Assembly: GCF_000264055.1 (NCBI RefSeq) | Contig: NZ_AJXL01000034.1 | Location: forward strand, 1-36,255 | Reading direction: 5' to 3' | Source of the DNA: Flavobacterium sp. ACAM 123 | Lineage (GTDB): Bacteria; Bacteroidota; Bacteroidia; Flavobacteriales; Flavobacteriaceae | Length of the DNA stretch: 36,255 nt | Part shown: piece after piece, positions 8,417 to 16,292 of the stretch | Numbering within the stretch: the first letter of the stretch is position 1 | How the letters are laid out: each line of letters begins with the position of its first letter | Translations under genes and position numbers: made by a program | The notes under the pieces: generated by a model | The model's database searches: none | What the model saw: the letters and a program-made list of their open reading frames with translations, nothing else | Told to the model about the DNA's origin: nothing

Positions 8417-8633
8417 ATGAGCACGATAAATATTGAAGTCGATGAAAAATCCATTTGAAGGAATTAGTAAACCTGAAGCATTAAAATATAATTGACCCAG
8501 AAATTATCCTAGAAAAATAAAGGACGAACATTGTATTGTGTATGAAATTCCCATCGCTGAAATTTTATTAAAACCTAGTTTAAAAGAACAGTATACTGAT
8601 TTAGATAAAAAAAATAAACCTCAGTTTCACTAA
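8417..8633 (+). pseudogene. Remnant of a YoeB/Txe-type toxin gene
   Basis: From 8445 one frame reads KNPFEGISKPEALKYN, a stop (TGA, 8493-8495), then RKIKDEHCIVYEI. This matches the C-terminal half of YoeB-family mRNA interferases (NPFxGIGKPExLK... RRINDEHRxVYE), with the catalytic-site DEHR arginine changed to cysteine. The frame then runs through unrelated sequence to a stop at 8631-8633. Just upstream a short frame begins MSTINIEVDEKS at 8417, which looks like an antitoxin N-terminus and may be the other half of a deleted pair. With an internal stop and a lost key arginine, no active toxin is expected. Confidence 0.6.
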
Positions 8634-8691
8634 GTGGGGTATATTTTTATAATTTTAAAGAATGTGTAGTCTCATCAGATACTTAGGATAT

Positions 8692-8720
8692 GCGATTTCT
8701 CCGTCGTCGAAATAACAATG
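8692..8720. repeat. REP-like intergenic fragment
   Basis: GCGATTTCTCCGTCGTCGAAAT followed by AACAATG resembles the widespread intergenic element of Bacteroidota with the core GATTTCTC...TCGAAATGACA. It is degenerate here and was recognised from the core words only. Confidence 0.35.
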
Positions 8721-8772
8721 TTTAAAAAGATAAATGACTAAAAAAAAGCCTTCGAAGCAAAAATACATAACC

Positions 8773-8909
8773 ATGAAAATAATAGCCGTCATTCCTGCCC
8801 CTTACTTCAACAAAATTTCCTGCTAAATTGATGCAAGATCTTGGAGGAAAAACGGTGATTTTAAAAAACTATGAAGCAGCAGTAAGCACAAACTTGTTTG
8901 ATGATGTTT
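8773..8909 (+). pseudogene. Truncated, decayed 5' end of kdsB
   Basis: Near-copy of the first 139 bases of the complete kdsB at 16777-16915, with about nine substitutions and one 2-base deletion. It begins at the same ATG (MKIIAVIPA), but the deletion shifts the frame and gives a stop soon after, and the arginine of the family's PARY motif is changed to proline. Similarity ends abruptly at 8909, where the last codon of pgl (opposite strand) begins; the pgl stop codon lies across the junction. Homology does not extend upstream of the ATG. It marks the left border of the segment carrying the formaldehyde genes. Confidence 0.85.
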
Positions 8910-9621
8910 ATCTATTTATTGCAGCCTGATCAGTCAAAAATAACAATTTTCCGTCCAAGGGTTTAATTAGTTGTGTAGGATATTTTTCGGGATTATAATC
9001 ACCATATAAAACTTCGTTTAATGCATGCGCTTTACTTTCTCCGAAAGTTATTACGACAATTTCCTTCGCTCTATTAATGAAAGGCGCAGTTAGGGTTATT
9101 CGATACATACTTTGCGATTCAAGATAATAAGCTGATACCCATTTATTATTTTCATTCAATACGGTTTCACCTGGAAAAAGTGAAGCGGTATGACCATCAT
9201 CGCCCATTCCTAATAAAATCAGGTCAAATTGTCCATGCTCTCCTGTATGACTCTTTATCAATTTTTCATATTTCAAAGCATATTCTTCCGGTGAAAAGCC
9301 ATGTTTGTACATTGGGAACAAGTTGCTTTTTGGTATACCAACATGATTTAACATAGAGTCGGATGACATTTTCGCGTTGCTGCGTTCATCATCAAGCGGA
9401 ACCCAGCGTTCGTCACCCCAAAAAACAAAAACATTTTTCCAATCTATTTTGGCCTTGTACTGAGGTGTCGCTAAAAGCTTGTAGATAGATATAGGCGATG
9501 AACCACCTGTAAGCGCTACTAAAAAGCGGCCCCGTTTCTGTATTGCATTTTGTGCCGCAGCTACAAATATATTGGCTGCATGAGCTGTTATTTCTTCTTT
9601 ACTACTAAAAATACTTACCAT
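8908..9621 (-). CDS. pgl: 6-phosphogluconolactonase
   Basis: Hydrolyses 6-phosphogluconolactone to 6-phosphogluconate; cytosolic. The protein has 237 residues, the usual length for the DevB/NagB-fold type. Motifs are [11 protein letters not shown] at residues 38-47, FWGDERWVP at 68-75 and [16 protein letters not shown] at 137-151, the latter carrying the active-site Asp and His. The start overlaps the end of zwf by 17 bases, so the two are coupled and co-transcribed as gnd-zwf-pgl. The stop codon falls at the junction with the kdsB fragment, so the last residue or two may differ from the ancestral end. No terminator is visible after it. Confidence 0.95.
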   Translation of the reverse strand: MVSIFSSKEEITAHAANIFVAAAQNAIQKRGRFLVALTGGSSPISIYKLLATPQYKAKIDWKNVFVFWGDERWVPLDDERSNAKMSSDSMLNHVGIPKSNLFPMYKHGFSPEEYALKYEKLIKSHTGEHGQFDLILLGMGDDGHTASLFPGETVLNENNKWVSAYYLESQSMYRITLTAPFINRAKEIVVITFGESKAHALNEVLYGDYNPEKYPTQLIKPLDGKLLFLTDQAAINR

Positions 9622-11149
9622 CTGCTACTTCTTTTTCTTCTAGTTCTACGTCATTTAGTGAGTTTGAGGCCCATTCATGTCCCTGCCGGGCAAGTAATTT
9701 ATTTGCTTCTTCAGGACCCCAGCTCCCAGCTTCATATTTATACAAACTTGAAAACTTGTCGTTTTCCCAGGCTTCCTGAATTGTTGTTACTACATCCCAT
9801 GCTTCTTCAACCTGATCTGAGCGCATGAATAAAGTTGGATCTCCTAGCAAAGCATCCAATACTAATGTTTCATAAGCTTCAGGTGATTGAGTGGAACATG
9901 AAAAATAATCAAAAACCATCTCTGCAGGTTTTAGCGAAAGTGCCAAGCCAGGTTTTTTTGTCATAAACTGCAGCCTAATATCCATTGCTGGTTGAATATT
10001 TATAATTAAACGGTTTGGCATCATACCTTCTTTACCAAAAGAAAAAGTAGAATGGGGTACAGGCTTAAATTGTATAACGATCGAGGATTGTTTTTTCTCC
10101 ATTCTTTTGCCTGTTCGAACGTAAAAAGGAACACCTTGCCAACGCCAGTTGTCAAGATAAAATTTCATGGCTACAAATGTTTCAGTGTTAGAATTGGCCC
10201 CAACTCCCTTTTCTTGCAAATATCCGGGTACTGGTTTTCCTTTTATGGATGCCTTATCGTATTGACCCCTCACCGTGTAATGTTCTACTTCTTCTGGAGT
10301 TATACGTCGTATCGCTTTTAAAACGTCAGCTTTACGGTTTCTGATTTCATCTGCTTGCAATGAAGTAGGAGCTTCCATCGCTACCATAGTTAAAATTTGC
10401 ATCAGATGATTTTGTATCATGTCACGGAGTGCGCCGGCATCTTCATAAAACCCGCCACGATCTTCAACACCAACTTCTTCTGCGACAGTAATTTGGACAG
10501 AATCAATAAAGTTACGGTTCCAAAGCGGCTCAAACATCGAATTTCCAAAGCGGAAAGCTAGGATATTTTGCACTGTTTCTTTGCCTAAATAATGGTCGAT
10601 GCGGTATATCTGTTCCTCTTTAAAAGTCTGTGACAATAACTTATTTAAAAGCACAGCAGAACTTTTATTGTATCCAAAAGGTTTTTCAATAATGATACGG
10701 TCCTGAGCAGGATTAGCAGCAAGATCCATTTTCTTTATATTGTTTGTTATTGTTTCAATGAAAGATGGCGCTATTGACAAGTAAAAAAGCCTGTTGGCAC
10801 GTTCGCCAAAAGACAAATCTATGCCGTCCAACTTTTGTTTCAGCACTTGATATGATTCTTCTTGATCTATATCATTTTGCAAATAGTTGATATGAGAAGC
10901 AAATTGTTGGTAGGCTTCTGTTGTAGCTATTTTATTTCTGGAAAACGCTGTTAGGTTCTCGCTTACATGGTTTCTATATAATGCATCGCTTCTCTCTGCT
11001 CTTCCTAGCGCTAAAATTTTAAACTTTTCCGGCATGCGACCATCAAGGTAAAGATTATAAAAAGCCGGAAAAAGCTTTCTTTTTGCTAAGTCGCCCGTTG
11101 CCCCAAAGACAAGAATGACGGTGGGCTTTATAGTATTGACATTATTCAT
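9605..11149 (-). CDS. zwf: Glucose-6-phosphate dehydrogenase
   Basis: Oxidises glucose 6-phosphate to 6-phosphogluconolactone with NADP+. The protein is 514 residues, normal for the family. The N-terminal dinucleotide motif is GATGDLAKRKLFP (residues 16-28); RIIIEKPFG follows near residue 150, and the substrate-binding signature RIDHYLGKETVQN is intact. FRFGNSMFEPLWN and the C-terminal AYETLVLDALLGDPTLF segment are typical. It starts 17 bases after gnd and overlaps pgl. Beside hexulose-phosphate synthase and isomerase, its role is probably the oxidative branch of a formaldehyde-oxidising cycle as well as NADPH supply. Confidence 0.97.
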   Translation of the reverse strand: MNNVNTIKPTVILVFGATGDLAKRKLFPAFYNLYLDGRMPEKFKILALGRAERSDALYRNHVSENLTAFSRNKIATTEAYQQFASHINYLQNDIDQEESYQVLKQKLDGIDLSFGERANRLFYLSIAPSFIETITNNIKKMDLAANPAQDRIIIEKPFGYNKSSAVLLNKLLSQTFKEEQIYRIDHYLGKETVQNILAFRFGNSMFEPLWNRNFIDSVQITVAEEVGVEDRGGFYEDAGALRDMIQNHLMQILTMVAMEAPTSLQADEIRNRKADVLKAIRRITPEEVEHYTVRGQYDKASIKGKPVPGYLQEKGVGANSNTETFVAMKFYLDNWRWQGVPFYVRTGKRMEKKQSSIVIQFKPVPHSTFSFGKEGMMPNRLIINIQPAMDIRLQFMTKKPGLALSLKPAEMVFDYFSCSTQSPEAYETLVLDALLGDPTLFMRSDQVEEAWDVVTTIQEAWENDKFSSLYKYEAGSWGPEEANKLLARQGHEWASNSLNDVELEEKEVADGKYF

Positions 11150-11166
11150 TTTGTTCCTTTTAAAAT

Positions 11167-12573
11167 TTATTCATTCCACTCTGTGTGAAATATACCGGAC
11201 GTATCAATGCGCTCATAAGTATGTGCCCCGAAATAGTCACGCTGCGCCTGTATAAGACTAGTAGGAAGTTTTTCGGATCGATAAGCATCAAAATAAGCTA
11301 AAGAATTCATTAAGCCCGCAATAGGTATCCCTTTTTGAACTGCGAATTGTACCGTAGACCTAATACTAGATTGATTCTCGTTTATTGCCTTCGCGATAGA
11401 ATCATCAAGCAGTATGTTTTTTAGTTTACCATTTTTGGCGTAAGCCTGGCGGAAATCCTCAAGCACTACAGAGCGAATAATACAACCACCGCGCCAAATC
11501 TTAGAGATGGTCTCAAGGTTCAGGTCGTAACTATACTCTTGTGAAGCTTTAGTTAACAATGCTAATCCTTGTGCATAGGTTATTAATATAGAAAAATGTA
11601 GAGCTCCTTTTAGTGCTTCTATAACCGAAGGCAAATCAGTGTTACCTTGTTCTGCATTCCAAACTAATTTCGCGGAAGCCTCAATTCTTTCCGGTTTATT
11701 TTTCGACATATAACGCATTGCAACCGCAGCGTCTATGGTGGTCAACGGTACTTCTAAATCCATCCCATTTTGAGAAGTCCATTTTCCGGTTCCTTTAGAT
11801 TTTGCCCAATCAGATATTACATTTATCAGCTTCTGGCCGTCAGCATCTGTTTTCTTTAAAATATGCCCTGTAATTTCAATTAAATAGGATTGAAGTTCAG
11901 TATCATTCCAGTCTTCAAATATTTTTTGAATTGTTGTATCGTCTAGGCCGTATCCTCGTTTCATAAGATCGTATATCTCTGAAATAAGCTGCATAATACC
12001 GTATTCGATTCCATTATGAGCCATTTTTACGTAATTTCCAGCAGATCCGTTACCCAAATATTCTACACAAGGTTCCCCATCCACTTTGGCCGCTATGGAT
12101 TCAAAAATAGGCCGTAGTCTTTCATAGGCTTCTTTATTACCGCCGGGCATAAGACTCGGGCCAAATCGTGCACCTTTTTCACCACCAGAGATACCCATTC
12201 CAAAAAAATGGATCCCTTTGGCTGATAATTCTGTAAATCTACGGTCGGTATCTGTAAAATAGGTATTTCCACCGTCGATAAGAATGTCTCCTTTATCTAG
12301 GTAGGGAAGTAGGCTTTGAATGACAGTATCTACAGGCTTACCTGCAGGAACTAATACCATAATAGCCCTTGGTTGTTTTAGAAGCTCTATAAAATCTTTC
12401 ACTTCTGTAGTGGCCTTAATATGTTGTTGTGAATTAGCTTCCTGTGTCAGGGATAAAACTTTTTCCGTATCCAAATCCAAACCTGCTACAGCATGTTTTT
12501 GGTCAGCCATATTTAACAGCAGATTACGACCCATGACCCCTAGTCCAACTATACCAAAATCGAATGTTTTCAT
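11167..12573 (-). CDS. gnd: 6-phosphogluconate dehydrogenase, decarboxylating
   Basis: Converts 6-phosphogluconate to ribulose 5-phosphate plus CO2, reducing NADP+. The 468-residue length matches the long (dimeric) class. The Rossmann motif GLGVMGRNLLLNMAD lies at residues 10-24. Others are LIDGGNTYF, the catalytic GISGGEKGARFGPSLMPGG, the KMAHNGIEYG lysine segment and WRGGCIIRS. It is the first gene of the gnd-zwf-pgl unit. Its start lies 33 bases after the terminator-like hairpin that ends the hexulose-phosphate synthase gene, and I see no promoter box in that short interval. It regenerates the formaldehyde acceptor for its upstream neighbours. Confidence 0.97.
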   Translation of the reverse strand: MKTFDFGIVGLGVMGRNLLLNMADQKHAVAGLDLDTEKVLSLTQEANSQQHIKATTEVKDFIELLKQPRAIMVLVPAGKPVDTVIQSLLPYLDKGDILIDGGNTYFTDTDRRFTELSAKGIHFFGMGISGGEKGARFGPSLMPGGNKEAYERLRPIFESIAAKVDGEPCVEYLGNGSAGNYVKMAHNGIEYGIMQLISEIYDLMKRGYGLDDTTIQKIFEDWNDTELQSYLIEITGHILKKTDADGQKLINVISDWAKSKGTGKWTSQNGMDLEVPLTTIDAAVAMRYMSKNKPERIEASAKLVWNAEQGNTDLPSVIEALKGALHFSILITYAQGLALLTKASQEYSYDLNLETISKIWRGGCIIRSVVLEDFRQAYAKNGKLKNILLDDSIAKAINENQSSIRSTVQFAVQKGIPIAGLMNSLAYFDAYRSEKLPTSLIQAQRDYFGAHTYERIDTSGIFHTEWNE

Positions 12574-12599
12574 AATTAGTATCTAAATTTATTATTGCA

Positions 12600-12637
12600 A
12601 AAAAAAAGGCTGGAATTTATTTATAAATTCCAGCCTT
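12600..12637 (-). terminator. Strong hairpin-plus-T-run between hxlA and gnd
   Basis: AAGGCTGGAATTTA (12606-12619) and TAAATTCCAGCCTT (12624-12637) form a perfect 14-bp stem with a 4-nt loop. On the minus strand it is followed by a T-run, seven bases beyond the stem plus two inside it. This is a classical factor-independent terminator inside an apparently functional cluster. With gnd starting 33 bases further and no promoter visible between, it probably attenuates rather than blocks transcription into gnd-zwf-pgl. Confidence 0.85.
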
Positions 12638-12647
12638 CATTCATTAA

Positions 12648-13289
12648 TTACGCTACAGTTACACTGCTTATAGCTTCTTTTAATGCTTTAGCAGCAGCAG
12701 CTGGGTCTTCAGCACCATAAATGGCACCCCCTGCGACAGCTACATGAGCACCAGCAGCTACAACGTCTTTTATTGTATCGATGCTAACACCACCTGCAAC
12801 AGAAAATGGGACTTTTGCTAATTTTCCTTCACTGATAAGTGTTTGTACAGAGTATCCTGCTAATGTTTGTTCGTCAAGACCAGCATGTAACTCTACAAAA
12901 GCAACTCCAAAAGCAGTTACTTCTTTAGCTCTTTCCACTCTGTTTTTAACTCCGATAGTATCAACTACTACCTTTCTACCGTGTTTTTCTGCAGCTTCTA
13001 CAGCTCCTTTTATGGTAGCATTATCAACAGCACCCATCACTGTTACTAAATCTGCACCTGCTAAAAATGCAATCTCTGCTTCTAGGAAACCAGTATCTGC
13101 GATTTTCATGTCTGCAAAAATTAATTTGTCAGGGAAAGCTGTTTTCATTGCAGTAACAACTTTAAGACCTTCCGCTTTAATTAGCGGTGTACCTAATTCT
13201 ATAATATCTACGTAAGGTGCTACTTTGTGTGCTAATTCTAATGCTGCTTCTGTTGTAAGTAAATCAATTGCGACTTGTAATTTTGTCAT
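12648..13289 (-). CDS. hxlA: 3-hexulose-6-phosphate synthase
   Basis: Condenses formaldehyde with ribulose 5-phosphate to give D-arabino-3-hexulose 6-phosphate, the fixing step of the ribulose monophosphate pathway; Mg-dependent, cytosolic. The 213-residue TIM barrel belongs to the orotidine-phosphate decarboxylase superfamily. It opens with LQVAIDLLT (Asp9), then IIELGTPLIKAEG at 29-41 and the hallmark ADMKIADTG at 59-67, which holds the DxKxxD active-site triad. VVVDTIGV, FVELHAGLDEQ and FSVAGGVS follow. The related KGPDC differs in substrate, but the partner isomerase next door favours hexulose-phosphate synthase. It lies 39 bases after the isomerase gene. Confidence 0.95.
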   Translation of the reverse strand: MTKLQVAIDLLTTEAALELAHKVAPYVDIIELGTPLIKAEGLKVVTAMKTAFPDKLIFADMKIADTGFLEAEIAFLAGADLVTVMGAVDNATIKGAVEAAEKHGRKVVVDTIGVKNRVERAKEVTAFGVAFVELHAGLDEQTLAGYSVQTLISEGKLAKVPFSVAGGVSIDTIKDVVAAGAHVAVAGGAIYGAEDPAAAAKALKEAISSVTVA

Positions 13290-13328
13290 GTGTAAATGTA
13301 TAAAAAAATAATAATATAAAAAAAATCG

Positions 13329-13895
13329 TTATTCTAGGTTGGCGTGTTTGGGCCATAGCGCTTCCTTGGTCAAACCTGATTCTTGCCATAAGGTCATAAA
13401 AATACCTTCTAGGATAAATAATGTAAATTGTTCAAAAAGGCTCCCTGCATATTGCTTAGAAACGGAACTACCGAAGTCTGTTTTTGTTGCTGCGTTTATT
13501 AGTAAGATACTATCTGCCAATTTTGCTAATTTACTTTCTGCATTAGCAGTAATAGCAATAACTGTGGCTTGTTGACTCTTCGCTTTCTCAGCCGAGGAGA
13601 GTACGGAAGAAGTAGTTCCTGACCCCGATGCTAGAAGTAGCAAATCTCCTTTTAATATAGCAGGTGTATTCGTTTCTCCTACAATGAAAACAGTATACCC
13701 TAAATGCATAAACCGCATGGCCGCCATTTTTAATGCAAGTCCGCTTCTCCCAGCAGCCATAACAAAAATTCGTTTGGCTACTTTTATTTCGTGAACCAAA
13801 ATCTTTATCTGTTGCGGATTCACCTGATTTGCCAGTTGTCTATTTTCCTCTAAAATAGCAAGTAAATTATTGTTTGTTAATGTATTTGTGCTCAT
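13329..13895 (-). CDS. hxlB: 6-phospho-3-hexuloisomerase
   Basis: SIS-domain sugar isomerase that converts 3-hexulose 6-phosphate to fructose 6-phosphate, the second step of formaldehyde fixation. I prefer the start at 13895 (MSTNTLTNNN, 188 aa), because it follows an A-rich leader and gives the usual family length; the in-frame ATG at 13940 would add 15 residues without family support. SIS features are VMAAGRSGLALKMAAMRFMHLG at about residues 45-66 in two parts, GETNTPAI, and LLLASGSGTTSSVL at 86-99. It is the first enzyme gene after the araC-type regulator and pairs directly with hexulose-phosphate synthase. Confidence 0.93.
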   Translation of the reverse strand: MSTNTLTNNNLLAILEENRQLANQVNPQQIKILVHEIKVAKRIFVMAAGRSGLALKMAAMRFMHLGYTVFIVGETNTPAILKGDLLLLASGSGTTSSVLSSAEKAKSQQATVIAITANAESKLAKLADSILLINAATKTDFGSSVSKQYAGSLFEQFTLFILEGIFMTLWQESGLTKEALWPKHANLE

Positions 13896-14116
13896 ATTTT
13901 TTATTTTTAAATAATGCCTCCTGCTCATTGTATCGGTCAAATTACCACACCATTAAAATTCGGTAATCTAGAATGCTATTTTATGCAGTAGCTACTTATT
14001 ACGGGTTGCATTACTATTTCTGATTCCCATTTGTGAAATCAAACTAAATGAATATCCTATTATCACTATTGTGAAGTAGCAGGTTGTATCTGTTTGATTA
14101 GGTACAATTAATGGTG

Positions 14117-14124
14117 CAAAGATA
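14117..14124 (-). promoter_or_regulatory. Candidate -7 box for the hxlB-hxlA operon
   Basis: On the minus strand this reads TATCTTTG, a full match to TAnnTTTG, about 220 bases before hxlB. No TTG lies at the usual 19-21-base distance (the nearest is about 31 away). A good -7 box with a poor -33 box is what an activator-dependent promoter would look like, which fits the AraC-type gene immediately upstream. The link is inference. Confidence 0.4.
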
Positions 14125-14160
14125 TATATGAAGAGAGGGAGTAATGTTATATAAACAAGA

Positions 14161-15048
14161 CTATGCGGTATAAATTTGCGCCAATCCGTTTTGAAGGTCG
14201 GTTGGCGTTTTTTTTAATTTTGCTTTTACAAATTTATTAAGTGCAGATGGTGAACTAAATCCAAGATCAAATGCGATTTCTTTATGAGAGTGATCAGAGA
14301 ACAATAATTGTCTTTTAATTTCAATAAGAATGCGGTTATGAATTGCATTTATTGCGGTCTCGCCAGAATATTTTTTAGTTAGAGCATTAAGCTTTTTAGT
14401 ACTAACAAAAAGTTTTAATGCATAATATTGCACGCTGCGCTCACTTTTATATTGATGGTTTAAAAGTTTTTTAAAAGCAATATAAATATTTTGGTTTGGT
14501 CCTTGCGTGTCGTGATGCAAAACAGGATGTTGGCCGTGTATCGATTCTATAAGTCCTAAAAGAAAAATTTTGATGTAAAAACGAGCCTGTTCTTTTTTAA
14601 CAAGGCTTGGGGCGTTATAAATATCTTGTATGTTCTTTATAATTGGGAGGACTTTTTCAAATTCTGGGACAGAGAGTGCAGTATTATTAAGATGTACCGA
14701 TAGATTAACATTATAAGCACTGAGTTCATTTTTCAATATATCCGAACAAAACAATACTTCTTCAAATAATATAATTTTGCCAACCAAATCAGTACTCAGA
14801 TTTGAAAAAAAATGGATTTGATCAGGAAATATAATAGAGATATTTCCTGATTTCAATAAATATATTTTATCCTCAATATGTACCTTGATATTTCCAGACT
14901 CAACTAAAATAATACAAAAATGATCTTTTTTATGTGGTTGAAAATAATCTTGAATAAATGCCGTATCGAGATCAAAAACCCGAAACGATAAATTTTTATC
15001 ATCCGTTTTTTGAATGTTTTTTTTGATCTCAAACCTCTTTAAGTACAT
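14161..15048 (-). CDS. AraC-family transcriptional regulator
   Basis: The 295-residue protein has an N-terminal cupin-like sensing region (DHFCIILVESGNIKVHI, then IIFPDQIHFFS around residues 74-84) and a C-terminal AraC-type double helix-turn-helix. The latter reads KLFVSTKKLNALTKKY for the first helix pair and HKEIAFDLGFSSPSALNKFVK for the second. It is co-directional with, and directly upstream of, the hexulose-phosphate isomerase and synthase genes. It is thus the probable regulator of the formaldehyde cassette, perhaps responding to formaldehyde or to a sugar phosphate. Effector and targets are inferred from position only. Confidence 0.85.
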   Translation of the reverse strand: MYLKRFEIKKNIQKTDDKNLSFRVFDLDTAFIQDYFQPHKKDHFCIILVESGNIKVHIEDKIYLLKSGNISIIFPDQIHFFSNLSTDLVGKIILFEEVLFCSDILKNELSAYNVNLSVHLNNTALSVPEFEKVLPIIKNIQDIYNAPSLVKKEQARFYIKIFLLGLIESIHGQHPVLHHDTQGPNQNIYIAFKKLLNHQYKSERSVQYYALKLFVSTKKLNALTKKYSGETAINAIHNRILIEIKRQLLFSDHSHKEIAFDLGFSSPSALNKFVKAKLKKTPTDLQNGLAQIYTA

Positions 15049-15636
15049 AGGATTTTTTTTAAATAAGTGTGAAGCGCGCTCAAATCAGAAATTCCAATCA
15101 ATCTCATTAATTAGGGTATTGTGCAGTAATACTCGCAACGGTAATTTATTAAATTCAATAAATTATTTTATACTCGCATTTCGTTGTTATAATTATGATT
15201 AATTTATAATAATAACAAAATCAAATCACAATAAATTTACGTAAAATAGTATTTTGCAAAGATACACTTTTCTTACATCGGTAACAAAGAATTTTATTTT
15301 ACACTTTGATTGTAAAAATAAGTAAACTGATTTCGCGATTCCAATGTAAATGGAGCATCAGTTATCGTATAAATGTAATGGGTTATTTTATATCCGTAAA
15401 ATAAAAAACAATAACTACAAACTAAAAAGCCAGAGGTAAAAAGTGAAGAAAGGACAAGTATGCTGATAAAAAATAAATTGAATTTAATTGTGTCCTACTT
15501 TTGTTTTAAGGTTTTAAAAAAAAATAGTAAAAAAGCTACTTATAACTTTAATAAACCTTGATTTTTAATAACTCAAACTATCGAAAAGAACATAATTCAG
15601 CAGTTTTTTATTTCATTTCTTAGTTTCAAAAAAGTT
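15049..15636. other. Intergenic stretch upstream of the araC-type gene
   Basis: Very AT-rich sequence. Apart from the minus-strand promoter at 15257-15288 I found no supportable gene. With the fragments that follow it looks like a zone of accumulated debris between the formaldehyde cassette and kdsB. Confidence 0.4.
15257..15288 (-). promoter_or_regulatory. Promoter of the araC-type gene
   Basis: On the minus strand, TTTG (15285-15288) and TATCTTTG (15257-15264) are separated by 20 bases, an excellent Bacteroidota promoter. It implies a leader of about 200 nt before the regulator's start at 15048. The -7 box and its flank (TATCTTTGCA) match the candidate box at 14117 for the downstream operon. 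Confidence 0.6.
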
Positions 15637-15837
15637 TTAAAAAAAATTGTTTGGTTTATAATTCGAGTAAGTAAATTCCCGAGTAAAAGGTTTTTTTCGA
15701 AAGGAAATCACATTTGCTTCCCTACACACCCGGGCAATATTGAGATCGTCAATTGTGTTTGAAACAATAAATACTTTAAATTTATTGGTCCTGAAAATAA
15801 TTAACCCATGCACTTTAATGCCTTTCGCTTTTAGCTT
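15637..15837 (-). pseudogene. Unrecognised decayed coding fragment (67 codons)
   Basis: On the minus strand, just after a TAG at 15838-15840, there is an open frame without a good start codon: KLKAKGIKVHGLIIFRTN, then KFKVFIVSNTIDDLNIARVC, and an end at PNNFF with the stop inside an 8-base homopolymer. The regular alternation of hydrophobic and polar residues looks like real protein (a beta-strand followed by an acidic helix), but I cannot name the family. It is probably the remains of a gene that has lost both ends. Confidence 0.3.
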
Positions 15838-15882
15838 CTAAAAAATGTATGGATAATATATGTATTTTCAAATAACAAAAAA

Positions 15883-16292
15883 CATAAGGTATTAAGATTA
15901 ACAATTCATTTAGTTTGCGCTACAAATTGCATATGTGGAGTTTTGCATGGGGATATTACAATGAAATGCAGAACTATTTTGATAAAAATATATGGAGGGG
16001 AAGGCGTTCAGATAGTAAAAAGAGTAGTGCCAAAAGATCATGTCCACATGCATATTGAATATCGACCTTCCCAGGATGTATTTACTTTGGTTAAATTACC
16101 GAAAGGGCGTTCTACAAGAAAACTAAAAATCGAATCCCTAGATCTAAAAAAAAGATATTTCGGGCCTCATTTTTGGACTAGAGGTTTTGTATGTTGGAGT
16201 ACGGGTAATTTAACATATATAATGTAAATCAATATTTGGAATATCACAGAAACCTAAATGAAAATAATAATGACAACTGTGCAGTCTTTTAA
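15883..16292 (+). pseudogene. IS200-type transposase TnpA remnant
   Basis: Y1 (HUH) transposase of the IS200/IS605 group. The N-terminal part, HLVCATNCICGVLHGDI, is a corrupted form of the family's HLVWxTKYRYxVLxGDI. Then come CRTILIKIYGG and KDHVHMHIEYRPSQDV, with the HUH metal-binding pair (HMH). KLPKGRSTRKL, RYFGPHFWTRGF and CWSTGNLT follow. The frame stops at 16225-16227. Restoring one base there gives NQYLEYHRN, which carries the catalytic tyrosine, and runs to a stop at 16290-16292. The first residues are missing. Loss of the N-terminal aromatic residues plus the frameshift make activity unlikely. Confidence 0.8.

Noticed and set aside
9550..10321. Plus-strand frames opposite pgl and zwf
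   Set aside because: Antisense to two well-supported enzymes, with no start context or family pattern.
12781..13215. 144-codon plus-strand open frame opposite hxlA
   Set aside because: Shadow frame of a strongly supported gene; low-complexity composition without motifs.
13896..13940. N-terminal extension of the hexuloisomerase
   Set aside because: The extra 15 residues (MTDTMSRRHYLKIKN) lie outside the family's usual start; the next ATG has the typical A-rich leader.
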